Assembly: GCF_037101375.1 (NCBI RefSeq)
Contig: NZ_AP029019.1
Span: 1,674,001-1,738,000 of the forward strand
Reading direction: 5' to 3'
DNA: 64,000 nt
Source of the DNA: Acidovorax sp. DW039
GTDB taxonomy: Bacteria; Pseudomonadota; Gammaproteobacteria; Burkholderiales; Burkholderiaceae_C
Shown here: piece after piece, positions 8,898 through 17,123 of the stretch
How positions within the stretch are numbered: the first letter of the stretch is position 1
How the letters are laid out: each line of letters starts with the position of its first letter
Made by a program: the position numbers and the translations under genes
Notes under the pieces: generated by a model
Told to the model about the DNA's origin: nothing
The model's database searches: none
The model's input: only the letters and a program-made list of their open reading frames with translations

Positions 8898-10658
8898 ATG
8901 AGAAATCTGAAAATATCCACGCGATTGATCGGTGCATTTACCCTCCTGCTGGGAATGCTGCTATTGCTTGCTATCACTTCGTTGATGCAACTTGCGTCGC
9001 TACACGAAGAAACCGACAACATCACTACCAATTGGCTCCCTAGCGTTGAGGCTGTCAACATTCTTGAGGCCGAATCATCGGACCTGCGGCTGTCAATCCT
9101 TGCTCATGTGCTGGCCCCGGATGAGAGCGCCAAGGTAGCTCTTGACAAGCAAGTTGTCGATCAACGTACCAAGTTTGCGGAAAAGCGCAAGGTCTACGAA
9201 AAACTCATCAGCAGTCCAGAAGAACAAAAGCTCTACGACGACTTTGGGGCTCTATGGGACAAGTACGTGCAAGTCAATGACAAGGCTCTGTCGTTGTCAC
9301 GAAGCGGCGATGGCGCGGGCGCAGCAGCGGTCATGTCCAAGGAGTCTCGTCCAATTTATCTGGAGATCAAGGACCGTTTGGACAAGCTGGTAAAGCTGAA
9401 CCATGAAGGTGCAAGTACAGCATCGAAAAATGCATCGAGTACTTTCTCTTCTGCGAGAGCCGTTCTGCTCATCGTTTCGTTGGTTGCAATCTTGGTGACT
9501 ATTTTCGCCGCAGCTTGGCTGATCCGCTCCATCACGGCCCCCCTGGCACACGCCGTGGTCATCGCAGACCAAGTTGCCGCAGGCGACCTCACAGCCCCCA
9601 TCGAAGTCACCTCGCAAGACGAAACCGGCCAACTCCTGAGCGCCCTGGCCCGCATGCAGCAAAGCCTCGTGCGCACCGTCTCCGTCGTGCGCCAGAACTC
9701 CGAAAGCGTCGCCTCCGCCAGCGCCCAGATCGCCTCCGGCAACAACGACCTGAGCGCGCGCACCGAACAGCAAGCCAGCGCCCTGCAGGAAACCGCAGCC
9801 TCCATGGAAGAGCTCGGCTCCACCGTGCGGCAAAACGCCGACAACGCCCGCACCGCCAACCAGCTGGCCATGAACGCCTCCAGCGTGGCAGAGCAAGGCG
9901 GCTCCGTCGTTGCCGAAGTGGTGGAGACCATGAAAGGCATCAACGCCAGCAGCAACAAGATTGCCGACATCATCACCGTCATCGACGGCATCGCCTTCCA
10001 GACCAACATCCTGGCGCTGAACGCCGCAGTGGAAGCCGCCCGTGCAGGCGAACAAGGCCGCGGCTTTGCCGTGGTGGCCGGAGAAGTGCGCAGCCTCGCC
10101 CAGCGCAGCGCAGAAGCCGCCAAGGAAATCAAGAGCCTCATCACCGCCAGCGTAGAGCGCGTAGAGCAAGGCAGCCTCCTGGTAGACAAGGCCGGTGAAA
10201 CCATGACCGAAGTCGTCACCGCCATCCGCCGCGTCACCGACATCATGGGCGAGATCAGCGCCGCCAGCAGCGAACAAAGCCAGGGCGTAGGCCAGGTGGG
10301 AGAAGCCGTCACGCAAATGGACCAGGCCACCCAGCAAAACGCAGCCCTGGTGGAAGAAATGGCCGCAGCGGCCGCCAGCCTCAATGGCCAGGCCGGAGAA
10401 CTCGTCAACGCCGTGGCCGTCTTCAAGCTCGCACAAGACGCCAGCTACCGCAGCGCTGCCCCTGCGCCAAGCATCAGCCGTGCCGCAGCAGCGGCCTACA
10501 GCTCCAAGAGTGCTTTGGCAGGCAAAACAAGCCAGACAGCAGCCAAGCTGGGCAAGACCACGGCACCCAAGCCAGCGGCCAGCCTGGCGGCGCCGGTGGC
10601 CAAGGCAGCGCCCAGTACCAAGCCGGGCGCTGGGGATGATGAGTGGGAGAGCTTTTGA
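8898..10658 (+). CDS. Methyl-accepting chemotaxis protein with CheR/CheB tether
   Basis: A 586-residue receptor. Helix 1 (about 10-31), periplasmic four-helix sensor (about 32-190), helix 2 (about 191-212), HAMP (about 213-265), then the signalling coiled coil with tip [20 protein letters not shown]. After a flexible Ala/Pro/Lys-rich linker it ends in DEWESF, which fits the NWETF-like pentapeptide that recruits CheR/CheB. ATG 8898 with AGGAG at 8889-8893 is chosen over an in-frame ATG 13 codons upstream that has no ribosome-binding site. The first 600 bases are clearly lower in GC and use different codons from the rest, with a sharp change near 9515, suggesting a mosaic gene. Confidence 0.95.
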   Translation: MRNLKISTRLIGAFTLLLGMLLLLAITSLMQLASLHEETDNITTNWLPSVEAVNILEAESSDLRLSILAHVLAPDESAKVALDKQVVDQRTKFAEKRKVYEKLISSPEEQKLYDDFGALWDKYVQVNDKALSLSRSGDGAGAAAVMSKESRPIYLEIKDRLDKLVKLNHEGASTASKNASSTFSSARAVLLIVSLVAILVTIFAAAWLIRSITAPLAHAVVIADQVAAGDLTAPIEVTSQDETGQLLSALARMQQSLVRTVSVVRQNSESVASASAQIASGNNDLSARTEQQASALQETAASMEELGSTVRQNADNARTANQLAMNASSVAEQGGSVVAEVVETMKGINASSNKIADIITVIDGIAFQTNILALNAAVEAARAGEQGRGFAVVAGEVRSLAQRSAEAAKEIKSLITASVERVEQGSLLVDKAGETMTEVVTAIRRVTDIMGEISAASSEQSQGVGQVGEAVTQMDQATQQNAALVEEMAAAAASLNGQAGELVNAVAVFKLAQDASYRSAAPAPSISRAAAAAYSSKSALAGKTSQTAAKLGKTTAPKPAASLAAPVAKAAPSTKPGAGDDEWESF

Positions 10659-10798
10659 ACGGTCGGTACGGCTGGAATTGAACTGTGCGCCGGTAGCGCA
10701 GGCGCTGGTTCCTGCGACGCGGCTACACACAGCTGCATTGACCCACAGATAGTGGGTAAGACGCATCTTCCCCTGAGACCAATGGGGGTGGCGCAGAC

Positions 10799-10829
10799 AA
10801 AAAAAGCACCCTGCGCAGGGTGCTTTTTT
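10799..10829. terminator. Bidirectional terminator between chemoreceptor and tRNA-Ser
   Basis: The palindrome AAGCACCCTGCGCAGGGTGC with its last arm is flanked by A6-7 on the left and T6 on the right, so it forms an intrinsic terminator when read either way. It ends the tRNA transcript coming from the right and any read-through from the receptor gene on the left. Confidence 0.9.
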
Positions 10830-10835
10830 GCATTC

Positions 10836-10925
10836 TGGCGGAGACTGTGAGATTCGAACTCACGGAAGGATCACTCCTTCGGCAGTTTTCAAGACTGCTG
10901 GTTTAAACCACTCACCCAAGTCTCC
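10836..10925 (-). tRNA. tRNA-Ser (anticodon UGA)
   Basis: Read on the minus strand, the acceptor arm GGAGACT pairs with AGTCTCC, followed by discriminator G and an encoded CCA. The anticodon loop is CTTGAAA (anticodon TGA), the long variable arm CGAAGGAGTGATCCTTC-like hairpin is the class II mark of serine tRNA, and GTTCGAATC is the T loop. Length is 90 nt including CCA. An intrinsic terminator follows at once. Confidence 0.97.
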
Positions 10926-10946
10926 GGGTTTTGGAAGCTGCGTATT

Positions 10947-11624
10947 CTAGCTGCTTGCGCGGGCGGTTTTGGTGAGCATGCCGCGGGTCTCGATGAAGCG
11001 GATGACTTCGGCCAGGCCGTCCTGGGTTTTGAGGTTGGTCATCGCAAATGGCTTGAGGCCCTGGGCGTTGGTGCGCATGCGGGTGGTGTCGGCACGCATC
11101 ACATCCAGGTTGGCACCCACGTGGGGGGCCAGGTCGGTTTTGTTGATGACGAACAGGTCGCTTTTGGTAATGCCGGGGCCGCCCTTGCGGGGGATTTTTT
11201 CGCCGGCGGCCACGTCGATGACGTAGATGGTGAGGTCGCTCAGCTCGGGGCTGAAGGTGGCGGCCAGGTTGTCGCCGCCGCTTTCCACAAACACGATGTC
11301 GGCGTTGGGGAAATCGCCCAGCATGCGGTCGATGGCCTCCAAATTGATGGAGCAGTCCTCGCGGATGGCGGTGTGGGGGCAGCCGCCGGTTTCCACGCCC
11401 AGGATGCGTTCGGCGGGCAGGGCACCGCTGACGGTGAGCAGGCGCTGGTCTTCCTTGGTGTAGATGTCGTTGGTGATGGCGATGAGGTCGTAGTCATCGC
11501 GCATCGCCTTGCACAGCATCTCCAGCAGCGTGGTTTTGCCGGAGCCTACGGGGCCGCCGATGCCTACGCGCAGGGGGGGCAGGTTTTTGGTGCGGTGGGG
11601 GATGTGGTGCAGTGCGTTGGTCAT
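10947..11624 (-). CDS. ureG: Urease accessory GTPase UreG
   Basis: A 225-residue SIMIBI-class GTPase that, with UreE, UreF and UreD, uses GTP hydrolysis to deliver nickel to apo-urease. Walker A is [11 protein letters not shown] (about 22-32), the nickel-binding Cys-Pro-His motif is in [15 protein letters not shown] (about 78-92), [13 protein letters not shown] is the switch/Walker B region and VINKTDLAP is the guanine-specificity NKxD motif. Length is typical. It is the last gene of the urease operon; repeat copy B separates it from ureF, and the tRNA-Ser gene follows in the same direction 21 bases later. Confidence 0.97.
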   Translation of the reverse strand: MTNALHHIPHRTKNLPPLRVGIGGPVGSGKTTLLEMLCKAMRDDYDLIAITNDIYTKEDQRLLTVSGALPAERILGVETGGCPHTAIREDCSINLEAIDRMLGDFPNADIVFVESGGDNLAATFSPELSDLTIYVIDVAAGEKIPRKGGPGITKSDLFVINKTDLAPHVGANLDVMRADTTRMRTNAQGLKPFAMTNLKTQDGLAEVIRFIETRGMLTKTARASS

Positions 11625-11643
11625 GGTGTGGGTGATGGCATTG

Positions 11644-11702
11644 TTTGCTACTAAACAGATAGCTGATTGCGCTTATCCTGCTTGCGCTAGGAGCGAAAAA
11701 GC
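11644..11702 (+). repeat. Dispersed repeat, copy B (overlaps end of ureF)
   Basis: Copy in + orientation, thus antisense to the urease operon: TTTGCTACTAAACAGATAGC start, TAGCTGATTGCGCTTAT core with one change, and a TTGCGCTAGGAGCGAAAAAG end. The ureF stop codon (11687-11689) and its last two codons lie inside the repeat, so the repeat seems to have set the ureF C-terminus. Its other half fills the ureF-ureG spacer. Confidence 0.8.
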
Positions 11703-12397
11703 CTTGAATATTGCACTTCGTGCTGGGCGCTCAGAATGGCCAGCATGGGCGAAAACGCCTGGCGCTCGCTGTCCATCAGGCTGGCAGCGTGGTCTGCTGC
11801 CAGCGGTATGGCGCCTGCCAGCCGGGCCAGAATGCGCTGGCCTGCGCTTTGGCCCAATTGCATGGATTTGAGGGCGGCCTGCACCATGTTCTCGGCCCAG
11901 CCGAAGGCGTAGGCCAGCAGCACCTCGCGCACGCTGGCCTGGGTGGGCGATGCGGCCAGTGCGAAGGCCACGGGGTAGGTGGGGGGCAGGGCGGCAAGGT
12001 GGCGCACGGCGGGCATCAGGGCTTCGTCACCCTGGTATTGGTTGCGCAGCCACTCGGCCAGAGAGCGACCCATTTGCTCCGTCTGCAAGCGCAGCTCGCT
12101 GGTTTCGCGGGTGTGCAGCACCCAGTCGTTGAGTTCTTTGACGTGCTCCATGTCGCCGCGCCGCCAGGCACCCACGGCCTTGGCGATGAGGGCCATGTCG
12201 CCGCGCGCCTGGGTGATGTGGAGCTGGTCCAGCAGCCAGTCACCCACGGCGACCTCGCTGGCGAGGCCCGCGTTTTCAATGGCGCTTTCCAGCCCTTCGG
12301 AGTACGAGAACCCACCCACAGGCAGCGCGGGCGAGGCCAGCCACATCAGCTGCAGGAAGCTGGCGGCGGGCAGGGGCGTGGGGCGGTCCAGGCGCAT
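11687..12397 (-). CDS. ureF: Urease accessory protein UreF
   Basis: A 236-residue all-helical protein that binds UreD-urease and recruits UreG as an activation gatekeeper. Recognised by [23 protein letters not shown] at the start (given here as the [17 protein letters not shown] motif), [19 protein letters not shown] and the C-terminal [20 protein letters not shown]. Start ATG 12397 gives the normal family length and follows the ureE stop by 10 bases; a longer open frame upstream only reads through ureE in another frame. The C-terminal RLFRS and stop come from the dispersed repeat, a slightly altered tail. Confidence 0.95.
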   Translation of the reverse strand: MRLDRPTPLPAASFLQLMWLASPALPVGGFSYSEGLESAIENAGLASEVAVGDWLLDQLHITQARGDMALIAKAVGAWRRGDMEHVKELNDWVLHTRETSELRLQTEQMGRSLAEWLRNQYQGDEALMPAVRHLAALPPTYPVAFALAASPTQASVREVLLAYAFGWAENMVQAALKSMQLGQSAGQRILARLAGAIPLAADHAASLMDSERQAFSPMLAILSAQHEVQYSRLFRS

Positions 12398-12407
12398 GGA
12401 GTGGGAG

Positions 12408-13106
12408 TCAGTGGTCGTGGTTGCAGCCGGGGCCGTGTACATGCCCTTGGGCGACCACGGGGATCGACACGGTGCGCCCACGGGCAGGGGCTGCGCTGGG
12501 GGCGCTGGGGGCGGCTGCATGGTTGTGATCGTGGCTATGCCCATGTTCGTGGGTATGGCCATGTGAATGGTCATGGGAGTGTTCGTGACCATGGTGATGG
12601 TCGTGCCCCTTTCCATGTCCATGTTCCCCATGGCTGTGCCCCCCGCCATGCCCAGCGGCATAAGCACCGCCTTCGGGCTCAAACGCCAGGTCCTGTTCGG
12701 TCACGATCAGGTGCATGGCGCGCAGCATGTCGGCCAGCACGTGGTCGGGTTCGATCTTGAGGTGGTCAGGCTGCAGCTCGATGGGCACATGGCGGTTGCC
12801 CAGGTGGTAGGCGGCGCGGGTCAGGTCAAACGCGGTGCCGTGTTGTGGGCAGTGGGTGATGACCAGCACGGGCTGCTGGGCGGCCACTACGCGCACCAGC
12901 GAACCGTCTTCGGCCACCAGCACATCGCCGCCGCGCACCAGGGTGCCCCGTGGCAGGAAGATGCCCAGTTCGCGCCCGGCCGAGTCGGTGGCGGCAAAGC
13001 GGCTTTTCTGGCGCACGTCCCAGTCGAGTTCGACCGTGGCGGCGCGCTTGAGCAGCACAGGGGCCAGGCCTTGGCCCTGGGGGATGAGTTTGGAAACCTG
13101 GATCAT
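12408..13106 (-). CDS. ureE: Urease nickel metallochaperone UreE with long His-rich tail
   Basis: A 232-residue UreE. The N-terminal domain (about 1-75) and the metal-binding domain with [18 protein letters not shown] and the [18 protein letters not shown] end (about 76-150) are standard. From about residue 152 the protein has a tail in which I count 25 histidines, mostly as HG, HS, HD and HE pairs, interrupted by an Ala/Pro-rich spacer and ending GCNHDH. UreE brings Ni(II) to UreG and the urease complex; the tail would bind several extra nickel ions as in Klebsiella-type UreE, though it is longer here. Located between the GNAT gene and ureF. Confidence 0.95.
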   Translation of the reverse strand: MIQVSKLIPQGQGLAPVLLKRAATVELDWDVRQKSRFAATDSAGRELGIFLPRGTLVRGGDVLVAEDGSLVRVVAAQQPVLVITHCPQHGTAFDLTRAAYHLGNRHVPIELQPDHLKIEPDHVLADMLRAMHLIVTEQDLAFEPEGGAYAAGHGGGHSHGEHGHGKGHDHHHGHEHSHDHSHGHTHEHGHSHDHNHAAAPSAPSAAPARGRTVSIPVVAQGHVHGPGCNHDH

Positions 13107-13162
13107 GGTGACGGATTAAGAAGAAGCCAGCCCGCACGGTGGGGCAAAGCTGCATTGTGGCG

Positions 13163-13660
13163 CTACAGCGCTCTGGTCATGAAGCGGCTGTGCGGGTCTG
13201 GCCTATAGCTGCCAAACGGCGCGCAGTCGGCAAAGCCGTAGCGCAGATACAGCTGGTGGGCGGGCTCAAAAAACGGCTGGCTGCCCGTCTCCAGGCTGAT
13301 GCGCTGGTAGCCCAGGTCTACCGCCTGGCCCAGGATATGTTCCAGCACAGCCCGGCCCACGCCCTGGCCGCGCACCGAGGCTGCTGTGCGCATGGATTTG
13401 AGTTCGGCATGCCCGTCGTCCAGGTGCTTGAGGGCGCCTGTACCCACCAGCCGCCCAGGGGAGGGCGCAGCTTCATCGGGCAGCCAGGCGGTCCAGAAAC
13501 GGATCTCCGGCTGGCGCAGCCGGGCCATGTCCAGCGCGTGCACGCTCTCCGGCGGCGATGTGGCGCGCATGTCCCGCAGGTGCTCCTCCATGAACGCCTC
13601 GATGCGCGGGTCGCTCAGGTCGTCCAGGCGGATGTGCAGCTGGGATGGGTGGGCGGCCAT
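13163..13660 (-). CDS. GNAT-family N-acetyltransferase
   Basis: A 165-residue acetyl-CoA-dependent acyltransferase. LKSMRTAASVRGQGVGRAVL is motif A with the RGQGVG pyrophosphate loop (about residues 90-109); ISLETGSQPFFEPAHQLYLRYGF is motif B, with the aromatic/tyrosine end, shown here as YLRYGFADCAPFGSY. The acceptor is unknown. Start ATG 13660 lies 7 bases past the ureC stop, and the gene ends 56 bases before ureE, so it is embedded in the urease operon. GNAT genes occur between urease genes in several betaproteobacteria; a role in urease maturation has not been shown to my knowledge. Confidence 0.9.
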   Translation of the reverse strand: MAAHPSQLHIRLDDLSDPRIEAFMEEHLRDMRATSPPESVHALDMARLRQPEIRFWTAWLPDEAAPSPGRLVGTGALKHLDDGHAELKSMRTAASVRGQGVGRAVLEHILGQAVDLGYQRISLETGSQPFFEPAHQLYLRYGFADCAPFGSYRPDPHSRFMTRAL

Positions 13661-13667
13661 GCGTTGC

Positions 13668-15413
<1,746 letters not shown>

Positions 15414-15434
15414 GGGGGTGCTCCGCTAGAACGG

Positions 15435-15488
15435 TTTACTATGGTTTTGATAGCTGCTTGCGCTTATTTCATGAGCGCTAGAGGCTGG
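15435..15488 (+). repeat. Dispersed repeat, copy C (ureB-ureC spacer)
   Basis: Near-consensus copy, + orientation, antisense to the operon: TTTACTATGGTTTTGATAGC, core TAGCTGCTTGCGCTTAT, then TTCATGAGCGCTAGAGGC. It fills most of the 88 bases between ureB and ureC, genes that are usually adjacent or fused. Confidence 0.88.
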
Positions 15489-15501
15489 TTTGTTTCAATG
15501 T

Positions 15502-15807
15502 TCAGAGCGCGCCCTGCGTCAGGCCCTGAAAGCCGTACACCTTGCGCTCGCCCGCGTAGTCCACCAGCTCCACGGTGCGCTCCTGGCCGGGCTCAAAGCG
15601 CACGGCGGTGCCCGAAGCAATGTTCAGCCGCATGCCGCGCGCAGCCGCCCGGTCAAAGCCCAGGGCATTGTTCGTCTCGGCAAAGTGGTAGTGCGAGCCG
15701 ACCTGGATGGGCCGGTCGCCCGTGTTGCGCACCACCAGCGTGAGGGTGCGGCGGCCCGCGTTGAGCACGTGCTCGCCGGGTTCGGTGATGAGTTCGCCAG
15801 GGATCAT
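15502..15807 (-). CDS. ureB: Urease subunit beta
   Basis: A 101-residue beta-sheet structural subunit. It begins [19 protein letters not shown] and contains the family segment [18 protein letters not shown] followed by [16 protein letters not shown], all hallmarks of UreB. It is a separate polypeptide, as in Klebsiella-type three-subunit ureases. The stop is followed by repeat copy C and the start is preceded by the 102-bp hairpin element. Confidence 0.97.
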   Translation of the reverse strand: MIPGELITEPGEHVLNAGRRTLTLVVRNTGDRPIQVGSHYHFAETNNALGFDRAAARGMRLNIASGTAVRFEPGQERTVELVDYAGERKVYGFQGLTQGAL

Positions 15808-15868
15808 GGGGGGGCTCCAGATTCCAGATCAAAGAATGGGTGTAGGGAGTGGGTGAGCGGCGGGGTTC

Positions 15869-15970
15869 ATTCCGTTTTCCAAATCATTCGTGTCCAGGCG
15901 CGAAGCCGCAGACAGTGCTGTAGCACGGCAAGGCGAAGCAACAATGACACGGATGATGTGAAAATGGAAT
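15869..15970. repeat. 102-bp long-hairpin repeat element between hupE and ureB
   Basis: The outer arms 15869-15894 and 15946-15970 are imperfect inverted repeats (about 21 of 25 positions match; ends ATTCC/GGAAT, inner GTGTC/GACAC). The centre carries a GTGCTGTAGCAC mini-hairpin and GCGAAGCC/GGCGAAGC segments. Folded, the whole element makes one long interrupted hairpin. It touches the first base of the hupE stop codon. I recall similar sequences between genes of other Comamonadaceae, so it is probably a genus-wide palindromic repeat; it may act as a processing or attenuation site inside the operon. Confidence 0.75.
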
Positions 15971-16575
15971 CAGGCCATCTGCGCCAGCAGCGCGCCACCC
16001 ATCAGGGCCACGGCCATGCCTGCGGTGCGGCTGATCCACACCGTGCGCTGGCGCAGCGCCCAGCCTGCGGCCAGGCCTGCGCAGTGCAGCAGCACGGTGG
16101 CTGTCAGCATCCCTGCCAGGGTGGGCCAGGCGCTGGTCTCTCCTGCCAGTTCCAGCCCGTGGGCCACGCCGTGGAACAGGGCAAACGCGCCCACGCCCAG
16201 CGCCGCCACCAGCCCGGGCACCCGCAGGCGCGACACCACCAGCAGGCCGGTGACGAGCAGCGAGGCCGCAATCATGGGCTCCACCGCAGGCACCATCACG
16301 CCCTGCAGGCCCAGCACTGCGCCCACCAGCAGCATGGCGGCAAAGCCCAACGGGCCCCAGGCCAGCTCGGGCCCGGCCTTGCGGGCTGCCAGCGCACTCC
16401 ACAGGCCCACGGCCACCATGGCGGCCAGGTGGTCCAGCCCGAACAGGGGGTGCACAAAGCCGCTGATGAAACCGCTGTGGCTGTGCGCTTCTACGCCCGT
16501 ATGGGCGCTAGCGCTCATGGATAAAGCGCTGGCAGCTATCAGAATAAGAGTGGATTTGGTGCGGGAGAGGTGCAT
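15970..16575 (-). CDS. hupE: HupE/UreJ-family nickel permease
   Basis: A 201-residue membrane protein with a cleavable-looking signal peptide (residues 1-24, ending SASA-H) followed by histidines (HTGVEAHSHSG) and the family motif HPLFGLDHLAAMVAVG, with six predicted helices and FHGVAHGLEL in the centre. HupE/UreJ proteins import Ni(II), required by urease. The codons for residues about 9-23 coincide with repeat copy D, so part of the signal peptide appears to come from the repeat. Position inside the urease operon, between ureA and ureB, supports a nickel role. Confidence 0.92.
   Translation of the reverse strand: MHLSRTKSTLILIAASALSMSASAHTGVEAHSHSGFISGFVHPLFGLDHLAAMVAVGLWSALAARKAGPELAWGPLGFAAMLLVGAVLGLQGVMVPAVEPMIAASLLVTGLLVVSRLRVPGLVAALGVGAFALFHGVAHGLELAGETSAWPTLAGMLTATVLLHCAGLAAGWALRQRTVWISRTAGMAVALMGGALLAQMA
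16505..16550 (-). repeat. Dispersed repeat, copy D (inside hupE signal peptide)
   Basis: On the minus strand the bases read CTTATTCTGATAGCTGCCAG, then CGCTTTATCCATGAGCGCTA. This matches the family consensus (TGATAGCTG-CTTGCGCTTAT-ATGAGCGCTAG) with few changes, and the reading frame of hupE runs straight through it as LILIAASALSMSASA. Confidence 0.7.
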
Positions 16576-16631
16576 GTGAAAGGACTCCTGAAAGTGAAAA
16601 CTGGCGTGGTCTAGGCCAGCGGCCGCCGCGC

Positions 16632-16697
16632 AAGGGCCGCCCCGCCGCGCTGGCGGCGTCCCCCTCGGGGGAAGGCGCCGAAGGCGACACAGGGGGG
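16632..16697. repeat. GC-rich multi-hairpin intergenic element
   Basis: Between ureA and hupE. Contains CGCCGC-GCTG-GCGGCG (16643-16658) and CCCCC-TC-GGGGG (16660-16671), followed by GGCGCCGAAGGCG and a GGGGGG run. The sequence resembles a GC-rich intergenic repeat I recall from Acidovorax/Variovorax genomes; only one copy is in this window. It may reduce expression of the genes downstream of ureA. Confidence 0.5.
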
Positions 16698-16699
16698 CT

Positions 16700-17002
16700 T
16701 CATAAAATCGGCTGATGCACCGTCACGAGCTTGGTGCCATCGGGAAAGGTGGCCTCGACCTGGATGTCCGGAATCATCTCTGCGATGCCGTCCATCACAT
16801 CGGCGCGGGTCAGCACCGTGCGGCCTTCGCTCATGAGCTGGGCTACCGTCTTGCCGTCGCGCGCGCCTTCCATCACGGCAGCGCTGATCAGGGCCACGGC
16901 CTCGGGGTAGTTGAGCTTCAGCCCCCGGGCCTTGCGGCGCTCGGCCAGCAGGGCGGCAGTGAAGATCAGCAGCTTGTCTTTTTCTCTGGGGGTGAGTTCC
17001 AT
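16700..17002 (-). CDS. ureA: Urease subunit gamma
   Basis: A 100-residue structural subunit, start [20 protein letters not shown], with [14 protein letters not shown], the [15 protein letters not shown] helix and the C-terminal [18 protein letters not shown]. Length is exactly typical. It is the first gene of the urease operon and is divergent from the sensor-kinase operon with a 121-base spacer. Unlike most betaproteobacterial operons, no ureD precedes it; ureD is found at 60195-61025. Confidence 0.97.
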   Translation of the reverse strand: MELTPREKDKLLIFTAALLAERRKARGLKLNYPEAVALISAAVMEGARDGKTVAQLMSEGRTVLTRADVMDGIAEMIPDIQVEATFPDGTKLVTVHQPIL

Positions 17003-17123
17003 GGTGTACCGGGGTGATCTGGTGGAAGCGAGCCCATCATAGGCAGCAAGCCCCGTGCCCGCCATACGCCAGAGGACGAAGGGCAGGCCATCCGTGGCAT
17101 GGAACCTGCACCCAGGCTGGACT

